Of a stretch of DNA of 64,000 bases, positions 1 to 6,942 are shown one piece after another (position 1 is the first letter of the stretch; every line of letters begins with the position of its first letter). Source of the DNA: a bacterium UBP11_UBA4055 (GTDB taxonomy: Bacteria; UBA4055); NCBI GenBank assembly GCA_002382735.1, contig DFZN01000006.1, positions 1-64,000 of the forward strand, in the 5' to 3' direction. The notes beneath the pieces are model-generated. The model had not been told where the DNA came from. It ran no database searches and saw nothing but the letters and a program-made list of their open reading frames with translations. The position numbers were made by a program, and so were the translations under genes.

Positions 1-1
1 A

Positions 2-613
2 GAGCTTAAAAAATAACTCGGCGACCTTTTACTGCAGATAGTTTTCCACTCTCAGATAGCGGAAGAGAGGGGAGCGTTCAATATTGAGGATGTGGCGAAA
101 AGTATCTCTGACAAGCTTGAAAGGAGGCACCCGCACATTTTCGGCGAAAAGAAGACATTAACGCCTGATCAGGTAAAGGACAACTGGGAAAGGATAAAGA
201 AGGAAAAGGAAGGAAAGGAGCGTATTCTTGACGGGGTGCCGAGATCGTTTAATGCGCTTCTGAGGTCGTTGAGGCTTCAGCAGAAGGCGGGGGCTGTCGG
301 CTTCGAGTGGCAGAATTCGGTCGATATATTGGAAAAGGTCAAAGAAGAGATAAACGAGCTTGAAGAAGGGGTCAGAAATAACGATATACCGAATATTGAG
401 GAAGAGATCGGCGACATCCTGTTCGTGATGGTCAACCTTGCAAAAAAGCTCGATGTGAACCCCGAGGACGCTCTGCAGAAAGCCAATAATAAATTCATAG
501 GCAGATTCAATTACATTGAAAGAACGGTAGAGGCGCAGGGAAAAAAAATGGAGGAGCAGAGCCTGGACTATCTCGACTCGCTCTGGAACGAAAGCAAGAA
601 GAGCGAAAAATGA
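2..613 (+). pseudogene. mazG: MazG nucleoside triphosphate pyrophosphohydrolase, 3' part, with in-frame TAA
   Basis: The frame begins outside the window. It reads ELKK, then TAA at 14-16, then LGDLLLQIVFHSQIAEERGAF and on to 613. Intact MazG proteins have EELGDLLFQ at this point, so the TAA replaces the conserved Glu (GAA) next to the Mg-binding Asp of the first MazG domain. The rest is normal: RRHPH at residues 11-15 counted from the GTG at 92, then the second domain with EEIGDILFVMVNLAKKL and the LQKANNKFIGRF tail. MazG hydrolyses dNTPs and ppGpp. A GTG at 92 could start a C-terminal-domain-only protein, but no Shine-Dalgarno supports it and the homology continues upstream. It is either a nonsense-mutated gene or a base error. 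The family call is secure; the functional state is not. Confidence 0.75.
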
Positions 614-1404
614 AAGAAACGATCACGAGCCTCCAGAACCCTAAAGTTAAAGACCTTGTCAGGTTCAGGAACAAAAGCGGAAAAATATCCGGCAGCACGG
701 TCCTGATAGAGGACGAAAGGGAGATACTGCGCGCGATCGATGCCGGCATAGATTTTTCTGAAGTTTATGTGTGCGAAGAGCTGATCGGGACCGCCGGTAA
801 AGATACTCTGAACGAAGTGCTGAAAAGAACTGAAGCTGTTTTTTACCTGTCGAAAGCCGTTTTTGAAAAAGCGGCTTATAAAAGCGAACCTTTCGGGATG
901 ATAATCAAAGCTGAATTTTTAACTAAAAGGCTAAAAGACATACCCGATGCCGAAGATTTTATACTCGTAGCGGAAAGGATCGAGAAACCCGGAAATTTAG
1001 GCGCGCTGATAAGAACCGCTGACGGCGCCGGCATAAACACGATAATCCTCGCGGATAAGATCACTGACTACAGGAATCCCAATGTGATCCGCGCCTCGAC
1101 AGGCACGATATTTTCTAAAAAGATCATCGAAGCTTCGACCGATGAAACCATTTCATACTTAAGATCAAAGAAATTTCAGATCATCTCAGCCGATCCTTAC
1201 GGCGACACCGTCTATTCCGATGCCGACCTAAGCGGGAAAACAGCGGTCGTTGTAGGTTCGGAAGCTTTCGGCCTCTCAGAACCCATGAAAAAGAACGCGG
1301 ATGTCCTCGTCAGCATACCCATGAAAGGCGTCGCGGATTCACTGAATGTCAATCAGGCGGCAACAATAATTTTATACGAAGCTCTCAGGCAGAGAAGCCG
1401 GTAG
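610..1404 (+). CDS. SpoU/TrmH-family RNA 2'-O-methyltransferase
   Basis: The 264-residue protein is a SPOUT-class methylase that transfers a methyl group from AdoMet to a ribose 2'-OH of rRNA or tRNA. The N-terminus (about 1-100) is the RNA-binding substrate domain. The catalytic SpoU domain shows motif 1 as EKPGNLGALIRTADG (around 122-136, with the Asn and catalytic Arg), motif 2 as VVVGSEAFGLS and motif 3 as IPMKGVADSLNVNQAATI, the knot that binds AdoMet. The ATG overlaps the mazG stop as ATGA, so the two are translationally coupled. The exact target nucleotide cannot be read from sequence; the length and layout fit the 23S rRNA RlmB/TsnR-like group better than the shorter TrmL. Confidence 0.9.
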   Translation: MKETITSLQNPKVKDLVRFRNKSGKISGSTVLIEDEREILRAIDAGIDFSEVYVCEELIGTAGKDTLNEVLKRTEAVFYLSKAVFEKAAYKSEPFGMIIKAEFLTKRLKDIPDAEDFILVAERIEKPGNLGALIRTADGAGINTIILADKITDYRNPNVIRASTGTIFSKKIIEASTDETISYLRSKKFQIISADPYGDTVYSDADLSGKTAVVVGSEAFGLSEPMKKNADVLVSIPMKGVADSLNVNQAATIILYEALRQRSR

Positions 1405-1406
1405 TA

Positions 1407-1805
1407 TCAATTGTTATTATATAGCTGTTTTAAAATTTCGGCAATAAATCCTTTATCACCCTTCCCAGATGCTACTTTGATCATCATCGGGTAAAGAACT
1501 TCTTCCGGATCATCGATACTTATACCGTTAAAATCCAAAAATACAAGACCGGCGACCAGAGCGACTCTTTTATTGCCGTCAACAAAAGGATGGTTCTGAC
1601 AAAGATGATAAATATAAGCCGCAGCCATCTGAAGAAGGTCGTCGTGAAGAAAATATCCGTCGAATGTTGATCGGGGTATCGATATGGCCGAGCTTAAAAG
1701 AGAAATATCTCTGATACCTTCGATCCCTCCGTATAATTCGATCTGGTCGTGATGAATATCAATTATTTCGGCAAGGGTAAGAAAAATTATATCCTGATCT
1801 GTCAT
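1407..1805 (-). CDS. Doc-type Fic toxin (death-on-curing family)
   Basis: This is a compact 132-residue Fic-fold protein of the Doc type. It carries the active-site motif HPFVDGNKR at residues 72-80 (catalytic His72). Doc proteins phosphorylate EF-Tu and are held inactive by a co-transcribed antitoxin. Its start overlaps the stop of the upstream AbrB-like gene by 4 bases, the usual antitoxin-first order. It ends 2 bases from the convergent trmH-family gene. Size and motif are complete, so it looks intact. Doc partners are commonly Phd-like or AbrB-like; here it is AbrB-like. Confidence 0.88.
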   Translation of the reverse strand: MTDQDIIFLTLAEIIDIHHDQIELYGGIEGIRDISLLSSAISIPRSTFDGYFLHDDLLQMAAAYIYHLCQNHPFVDGNKRVALVAGLVFLDFNGISIDDPEEVLYPMMIKVASGKGDKGFIAEILKQLYNNN

Positions 1806-2029
1806 TTAGCAAGTTTCTTTAAAGTTCTGCTGTGTTTTTCATTGATCTTCTGAAGAGAATTCTTCAGCATATTCGTTCTGTTTATTCCGTTTACAGGCGA
1901 AATAATAATATTAACTCCGTCAGTGGATAATTCAAGATTAGTATTTTCGTCAATGTGCAGCATCTCAATTATCGGTTTGTCAATAATGAGAGCAGAACTG
2001 TTTCCGTGTTTAACCAATTTTTTTATCAT
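1802..2029 (-). CDS. AbrB/MazE-like antitoxin
   Basis: A 75-residue protein with an N-terminal SpoVT/AbrB swapped-hairpin DNA-binding domain. The signature is KLVKHGNSSALIIDKPIIEML, the analogue of the KWGNSxAVRIPK motif of MazE, followed by TNLELSTDGVNIIISPV. The basic C-terminus (about 52-75) is the likely toxin-wrapping tail. It is first in a two-gene operon with the Doc toxin. A promoter of the local consensus type lies just upstream (2063-2091) and a TAGGAG-type ribosome site precedes the ATG. Autorepression is expected from the family but no operator was identified. Confidence 0.82.
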   Translation of the reverse strand: MIKKLVKHGNSSALIIDKPIIEMLHIDENTNLELSTDGVNIIISPVNGINRTNMLKNSLQKINEKHSRTLKKLAK

Positions 2030-2062
2030 AATTACTCCTACTGATAAATTTTAGGTATATAC

Positions 2063-2091
2063 AATATAGATACGGATGAAAATAAAATCAA
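2063..2091 (-). promoter_or_regulatory. Promoter of the AbrB-Doc operon
   Basis: On the minus strand TTGATT (-35, 2086-2091), a 17-base spacer and TATATT (-10, 2063-2068). It predicts a start near 2056, about 27 bases before the antitoxin ATG. It matches the same -35/17/TATATT pattern seen upstream of many genes in the window. Confidence 0.6.
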
Positions 2092-2105
2092 GTAATATTT
2101 AAAAA

Positions 2106-4154
2106 TTATTTTACAAGCAGCATTTTCATATTCCTGACAGAACCTCCAACATCAAGTCTGCAGAAATATACGCCCGAATTAAGTCCTTCCGCAAGAAAGT
2201 TCACGGTATGGTAACCTTTTTCCGTCTTTCCGTCAATGAGTGTGCGTACAAGCTGTCCGTTCGTATTGTAAACCGAAAGGTTCACTTTCGCAGCTTCAGC
2301 AAGGCTGAACTTTATCTCGGTAGCCGGATTGAACGGGTTCGGGTAGTTCTGGTAAAGCTCAAAGTCCGATGCGACTGTTGACGGTTCCTCGATCCCGCTA
2401 GTGAGATAAACAATACTCCATGCTTTTAAAAACCTCTCATAATCCATATAGGTCATACCGATCTCATTTGTAATATCGGGATATTGACATCCGGCAAAAG
2501 CACGGATATGCCCGGGAGTAGAAGATCCGTGTGACGATATAGCCCATCCCTCTTCAACTAAGGAATTTGTTTTGGTTACATTCGCGGCATACTGCAGTAG
2601 CCCGGGGGGATTATTCAGAGCGGACGGAACTGCTTCAACTGTTTTTTCGGTCTGCCAGCTGTTTCCTCCGTCAAGAGAAACGATCATGTACCCGTCATCT
2701 ATGTAGTTGTAATATTTTGGAGTGTCGAGAAAATCAAAAAGAATTTCTCTTTCTTCAGGCTTATCGAGCCACGAGGCTATTATATTATCGTAGCCTGCGT
2801 AGGAAATACTGAGATTCCTGTTCGTTCCGGACGCGAATTCCATGCCCGAATTCTCTATTTTCCAACCTCTGTCGTTATGGATCGGGTTTGATATTAGTAC
2901 AGCAGGCATCCAATTAACACCCGTATCGGTTATTTCGCCTCTAATGTCATAATATCCGGCTCTGTAACCTTCATCGGTCCATGGAAATATGCAGTTGTCA
3001 TACTGTTCTGATGCAGGAAATACCAGACAAAGGACATGTACGATGTTGTTCTCGGTCGCGACAACAGATATATCCCACATGATCCTAGGATAGTCAATGG
3101 TAATAACACTTGAATCGGCAAAAACAGTGTTTGTATTAAGATCGAATCCGATAGAATCGGTGATAGTTAGAGTTTCTCCCACCCAGTCAAAAAGTTCATT
3201 CAGAGGCTGATGATAAAATCCGAGAGAAGTTTTATTCCAGTTCTGTTGCCAAGAGCCGGACAAACTGTCACCACCCCAGTTCGCTGTATAAAAATATGAC
3301 AGGTTCGGAGCATACCAGGGGTAGCATTGAGTGACTGCGACGCCAATACCTTTACCGGTACCGTTGCCGTCGATCTGTTTCGCATAGGCAATATGAACAG
3401 GACCGATAAGAGAAACATCCGAATATTTACTTATAATATTATCAGTATCGAACCTAAGATCACGGTGATCTGACCATATCCAGTCTTGGTCGATATCCGG
3501 GGTCTTTGTCCTGCCTACAACGCAGTTAACCGGAGCGCTTAGAGAATCAATACCCTCTCTCCAAGCTGTTGTCCAGTAATAGTATTCCGAGACAGGATCG
3601 TAAACAACATCACCGGTACCCTTCCATGCTGATGGCGGAGAAATAACGGAGTCAGAATACGCGATAATTTCGGGAGTGTTCCAGAAAGTAAGGTCCCATC
3701 CCCAACCGGCGACACCGGTAGTACAGTAAGGAAAAGAATCCTCAACTCCGGTTATGGTGTCAAATCTGTTAAAGAGACCGAAAGCAGTTCCGTTGATGAA
3801 TTCACAAACAAAAGGATATCTGCTCCCGGGAACAGGTTGGCTTGTGATTGGGTCATAAATATATACAGATTGAATCAAAGCGGCGAAATCTCCATTATAA
3901 GGCCATTCTCCCGCCATACCGCCGATGACACCTCCTCCAACTCCGTACTCTGATCTCCTGTAAAGTGATGAGATCATTTCTCCGGTAATAGGATCGAGGT
4001 TGAACTGGATTTTTCTGTTATAACCTGAGAACCAGCAGTAGGGGTCAGGACTTTTATCGAAAGTAGGGGACTGGGTTCCAGAGTATTGTGAGAATAAGCC
4101 GCAGAAAAATGATAAACATGTAAATGCAGCTAGTAATAGGATTCGATTTGACAT
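2106..4154 (-). CDS. Secreted protein of unknown function with T9SS C-terminal sorting domain (paralogue A)
   Basis: This is a 682-residue exported protein. Residues 1-23 form a signal peptide with hydrophobic core LLLAAFTCLSFFCGLF. The body (about 30-585) begins FDKSP...GYNRKIQ, is rich in aromatic residues and Gly/Asp, and has no catalytic motif I recognise. The last 85 residues are a type A sorting domain (LYQNYPNPFNPATEIKFSL, ending KMLLVK) that directs proteins through the type IX system to the cell surface. It is a paralogue of the gene immediately upstream (4170-6215), with shared blocks such as GTGDVVYDPVSEYYYWT and GNGTGKGIGVAVT along the full length. The 15-base gap implies one transcript. 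The function is unknown; recurring phrases such as DGGNSWQ recall exo-sialidase/BNR-type repeats, but that is only suggestive. Confidence 0.85.
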   Translation of the reverse strand: MSNRILLLAAFTCLSFFCGLFSQYSGTQSPTFDKSPDPYCWFSGYNRKIQFNLDPITGEMISSLYRRSEYGVGGGVIGGMAGEWPYNGDFAALIQSVYIYDPITSQPVPGSRYPFVCEFINGTAFGLFNRFDTITGVEDSFPYCTTGVAGWGWDLTFWNTPEIIAYSDSVISPPSAWKGTGDVVYDPVSEYYYWTTAWREGIDSLSAPVNCVVGRTKTPDIDQDWIWSDHRDLRFDTDNIISKYSDVSLIGPVHIAYAKQIDGNGTGKGIGVAVTQCYPWYAPNLSYFYTANWGGDSLSGSWQQNWNKTSLGFYHQPLNELFDWVGETLTITDSIGFDLNTNTVFADSSVITIDYPRIMWDISVVATENNIVHVLCLVFPASEQYDNCIFPWTDEGYRAGYYDIRGEITDTGVNWMPAVLISNPIHNDRGWKIENSGMEFASGTNRNLSISYAGYDNIIASWLDKPEEREILFDFLDTPKYYNYIDDGYMIVSLDGGNSWQTEKTVEAVPSALNNPPGLLQYAANVTKTNSLVEEGWAISSHGSSTPGHIRAFAGCQYPDITNEIGMTYMDYERFLKAWSIVYLTSGIEEPSTVASDFELYQNYPNPFNPATEIKFSLAEAAKVNLSVYNTNGQLVRTLIDGKTEKGYHTVNFLAEGLNSGVYFCRLDVGGSVRNMKMLLVK
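2173..2390. repeat. Copy A of a 218-bp near-identical repeat encoding the sorting domain
   Basis: It is collinear and in the same orientation with 4237-4454. I count four mismatches over 218 positions, while flanking parts of the two genes are much more diverged. It covers the coding sequence from EEPSTVASDFEL to the GLNSG of the C-terminal domain. Confidence 0.9.
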
Positions 4155-4169
4155 AATTTACCTCGTAAA

Positions 4170-6215
4170 TTATTTGAGCAATATCATTTTTCTTGTCTGG
4201 ATGCTCCCATTTACATCAAGCTTGTAAAAATACATTCCCGAATTAAGTCCTTCCGCAAGAAAGTTCACGGTATGGTAACCTTTTTCCGTCTTTCCGTCAA
4301 TGAGTGTGCGTACAAGCTGGCCGTTCGTATTGTAAACCGAAAGGTTCACTTTCGCAGCTTCAGCAAGGCTGAACTTTATCTCGGTCGCAGGATTGAACGG
4401 GTTCGGGTAGTTCTGGTAAAGCTCAAAGTCCGATGCGACAGTTGACGGTTCCTCTACCCCGCCGTAAATATAAGCCGCGTACCACACATGAAGGAACTGC
4501 TCGTGATCCAGATAAGTTTCCTCCAATCCAGCGTAATCTGTGTACTGGCATGCAGCATAGGTGCCGATATCCTCACCCCTGTTGGTCCCCCCATGTGTCG
4601 CCAGTGTCCAACCGTCCTCATGAAGAGCCGATGTTAAAGTTACATTTGCCGCATAGAGGAGCGTGTCGACAGGAGTTCCTTTCTGATTTTCCGGTACATA
4701 CTGATAGCCCGCTTTCCATGAATTTCCGCCGTCATTCGAGAATATAAGAAATCCGTCGTTAAGGTAATTATATGTTGTTTGCATATCGCTTTCAGGGAAC
4801 CTTTGAGCTCTTGACCACGGTTTATCCATCCACCCGGCAAACATAAATCCCTCGAATGCGTATGACAGACTCATAGTCCTTATTTCTCCCTGACGGAATT
4901 CCATTCCGCCATCCTCAACCAGCCAGCCTTTATCGTTATCGACAGGATTCGCGATGAAGACAGCCGGAAGCCAATTCACGCCCGTTTCTGTTATCTCGCC
5001 TCTTATATCGTAATAACCTGCTCTGAAACCGCTGTCAGTCCAGGGGAAAATGCAGTTCGGATAAGAGCTTGAAGCGGGGAACACCATGCAGAGTACATGG
5101 ACAATATTTTCTTCTGTGGCTATGACGGAAATATCTTTCATTATGTACGGTATGTCTATCGTTATGTCGGCGGAATCCGCAAAAACAGTATTTGTGTTCA
5201 GGTTGAACCCGACCGAGTCTCTTAAAGTCAGAGTTTCACCGATCCAGTCAAAAAGACTTACTAGGGGAACATGCTCCAACCCTAAAAAACCTTTAGTCCA
5301 GTTCGGTCTCCATGATCCCGACAGGCTGTCAGCACCCCAGTTATTAGTATAAGTGAAAGAGAGGTCGTTGTAACCCATCCAGCTCTGTTTAGTCACTGCG
5401 ACCCCGATCCCTTTTCCTGTGCCGTTCCCGTATCTGTCTTTGGCGTAAGCGAACTGGATACCCGTCATCATGTCGTAATCGGCTTCTTTTGTATCTATGT
5501 AGCAGTCAAGATCGAATCTTAAGTCTCTGTAATCCGACCATATCCAGCTTTCCGGGTCCCAGGGCGATAAAGATTTTCCAACCACGCATGAAATCGGGCT
5601 CAGCATTCCATTGAGACCTTCTTTGAATCCTGCCGTCCAGTAGTAATATTCGGAAACAGGATCATAAACAACATCTCCCGTCCCCTGCCATGCATTAGGT
5701 ATTACATAAGAAGAATCTGACGATTCTATTCTTTTCGGATCTGACCAGAATGTCCAATCCCATCCCCAGCTTGCGTCACCGACTACAAACATAGGCTGCG
5801 AAACAGACTCGCTTGAAGAAGTATCATAATCATTGAATAACCCGAAACTGTACAGATTGATGAACTCGCAGGTAAATGGATATCTGCCTCCCGGAAGGCT
5901 GCCTTCAGACTGATACACCGATCGTGTATATACCGTGTCCGAATAGAATGACGGATATTCCGAGTAACCCCAAGTGCCCATCATTCCGCCTATCACTCCG
6001 GTACCGAATTCAGTGTCGAGTCTTCTGTGAAAAGAAGTTATGCCCTCATCAGCCGAGTAATCAAGATAAACAGTCTGGATCTTTCTATTGTACCCCAGAT
6101 TCCATCCGTAACCATTCGGGCTTTTGTCAAACGATCCTCCGTCGGTCCCCCAATAAGCAAGAACGCATTCCTGAAACAACAGAAAGACTAAAATAAATAG
6201 CATAAATCTCCTCAT
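4170..6215 (-). CDS. Secreted protein of unknown function with T9SS C-terminal sorting domain (paralogue B)
   Basis: This is a 681-residue paralogue of the downstream gene. Its signal peptide is at residues 1-20 (FMLFILVFLLFQECVLA). The body opens with SFDKSPNGYGWNLGYNRKIQ and shares GVIGGMMG, GTGDVVYDPVSEYYYWT, GNGTGKGIGVAVT and FADSADITIDIP with paralogue A. The C-terminal sorting domain is nearly identical to A in both protein and DNA. The ribosome site is a strong AGGAGG eight bases before the ATG. A TTGACA -35 at 6284-6289 (minus) with a poor -10 (TAGTAAAT) may start the two-gene transcript. No enzymatic function can be assigned; a surface protein is the safe call. Confidence 0.85.
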   Translation of the reverse strand: MRRFMLFILVFLLFQECVLAYWGTDGGSFDKSPNGYGWNLGYNRKIQTVYLDYSADEGITSFHRRLDTEFGTGVIGGMMGTWGYSEYPSFYSDTVYTRSVYQSEGSLPGGRYPFTCEFINLYSFGLFNDYDTSSSESVSQPMFVVGDASWGWDWTFWSDPKRIESSDSSYVIPNAWQGTGDVVYDPVSEYYYWTAGFKEGLNGMLSPISCVVGKSLSPWDPESWIWSDYRDLRFDLDCYIDTKEADYDMMTGIQFAYAKDRYGNGTGKGIGVAVTKQSWMGYNDLSFTYTNNWGADSLSGSWRPNWTKGFLGLEHVPLVSLFDWIGETLTLRDSVGFNLNTNTVFADSADITIDIPYIMKDISVIATEENIVHVLCMVFPASSSYPNCIFPWTDSGFRAGYYDIRGEITETGVNWLPAVFIANPVDNDKGWLVEDGGMEFRQGEIRTMSLSYAFEGFMFAGWMDKPWSRAQRFPESDMQTTYNYLNDGFLIFSNDGGNSWKAGYQYVPENQKGTPVDTLLYAANVTLTSALHEDGWTLATHGGTNRGEDIGTYAACQYTDYAGLEETYLDHEQFLHVWYAAYIYGGVEEPSTVASDFELYQNYPNPFNPATEIKFSLAEAAKVNLSVYNTNGQLVRTLIDGKTEKGYHTVNFLAEGLNSGMYFYKLDVNGSIQTRKMILLK
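4237..4454. repeat. Copy B of the 218-bp sorting-domain repeat
   Basis: It matches 2173-2390 with four differences (for example CTGGCCG against CTGTCCG). The near identity, including synonymous positions, contrasts with the diverged bodies of the two genes and points to recent gene conversion or domain copying. Confidence 0.9.
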
Positions 6216-6300
6216 ACATTCCTCCTCGAACTATTACATTAATATTTCTCACTTTAACTAATTTACTAAAAAGGAAGGGATGGTGTCAAGTAATAAAAAA

Positions 6301-6942
6301 TTAATTTTCGAGAATCTGTTTTGTTGATGATGTGCCTATTCTGTCGGCGCCGGCCTCGATGAGTTCGATGACAAATGATTTTGTTCTTATGCCGCCGGAG
6401 GCCTTTATTTTGATCTTCGATCCGAAAAAATCTTTGAGGAATTTTATATCGTCGATCTTAGCGCCGTCGCCTATAAATCCGGTTGAGGTTTTGATATAAT
6501 CCGCGCCGTTGTCGATTAGCGATCTGGCTATCCTGTCGATCTCCGGCCTGGTAAGTAAAGATGTCTCGACTATGACCTTGAATATCTTGCCGCCGCACGC
6601 TTTTCTGTATAAAGCCAGCCTTCTGTTGATTTCCGTCCATGAATTGTCCTTAATCAGGCTGTTATCTATGACCAGATCAAGTTCGTCCGCTCCGTTCTCA
6701 ATAGCATTATTTATCTCGAAAATCTTCGTTTCGGGAGTGGAGTAGCCCATAGGAAAGCCTATCACCGTGCAGACTTTCAGCTTTGAGTCTTTTTTGTTCT
6801 CCGCGGTATATTTTACGAAAGAAGGAGGCACGACTATAACAGGAAGTCTGTACTCGGAGCAGAATTCTATATTGTCCCTGATGTTTATTTCCGTCATGCC
6901 CTGCTTGAGAGCTGTATGTTCAAGATGGCTTTCGAGATACAT
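6301..6942 (-). CDS. deoC: Deoxyribose-phosphate aldolase
   Basis: DeoC cleaves 2-deoxyribose 5-phosphate to glyceraldehyde 3-phosphate and acetaldehyde in deoxynucleoside catabolism. The 213-residue class I aldolase shows CTVIGFPMG, DELDLVID (with the Asp of the relay), the Schiff-base lysine in YIKTSTGF at about residue 150, and the second lysine in KIKASGGIR. The length is typical of the short bacterial form. Its ATG shares one base with the stop of the upstream protease gene (TAATG), so it is translationally coupled to a secreted-protease gene, an unusual partner. A cytoplasmic enzyme within an otherwise exported-protein operon suggests joint use of externally degraded polymer or nucleoside, but that is inference. 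Confidence 0.93.
   Translation of the reverse strand: MYLESHLEHTALKQGMTEINIRDNIEFCSEYRLPVIVVPPSFVKYTAENKKDSKLKVCTVIGFPMGYSTPETKIFEINNAIENGADELDLVIDNSLIKDNSWTEINRRLALYRKACGGKIFKVIVETSLLTRPEIDRIARSLIDNGADYIKTSTGFIGDGAKIDDIKFLKDFFGSKIKIKASGGIRTKSFVIELIEAGADRIGTSSTKQILEN

Noticed and set aside
14..16. TAA in mazG as a recoded codon
   Set aside because: TAA is not used for Sec or Pyl in known bacterial decoding, and there is no hairpin context. A base error or mutation is simpler.
4237..4454. The 218-bp repeats as an insertion sequence
   Set aside because: They sit inside the coding frame of two genes, encode the sorting domain and lack inverted ends or target duplications.
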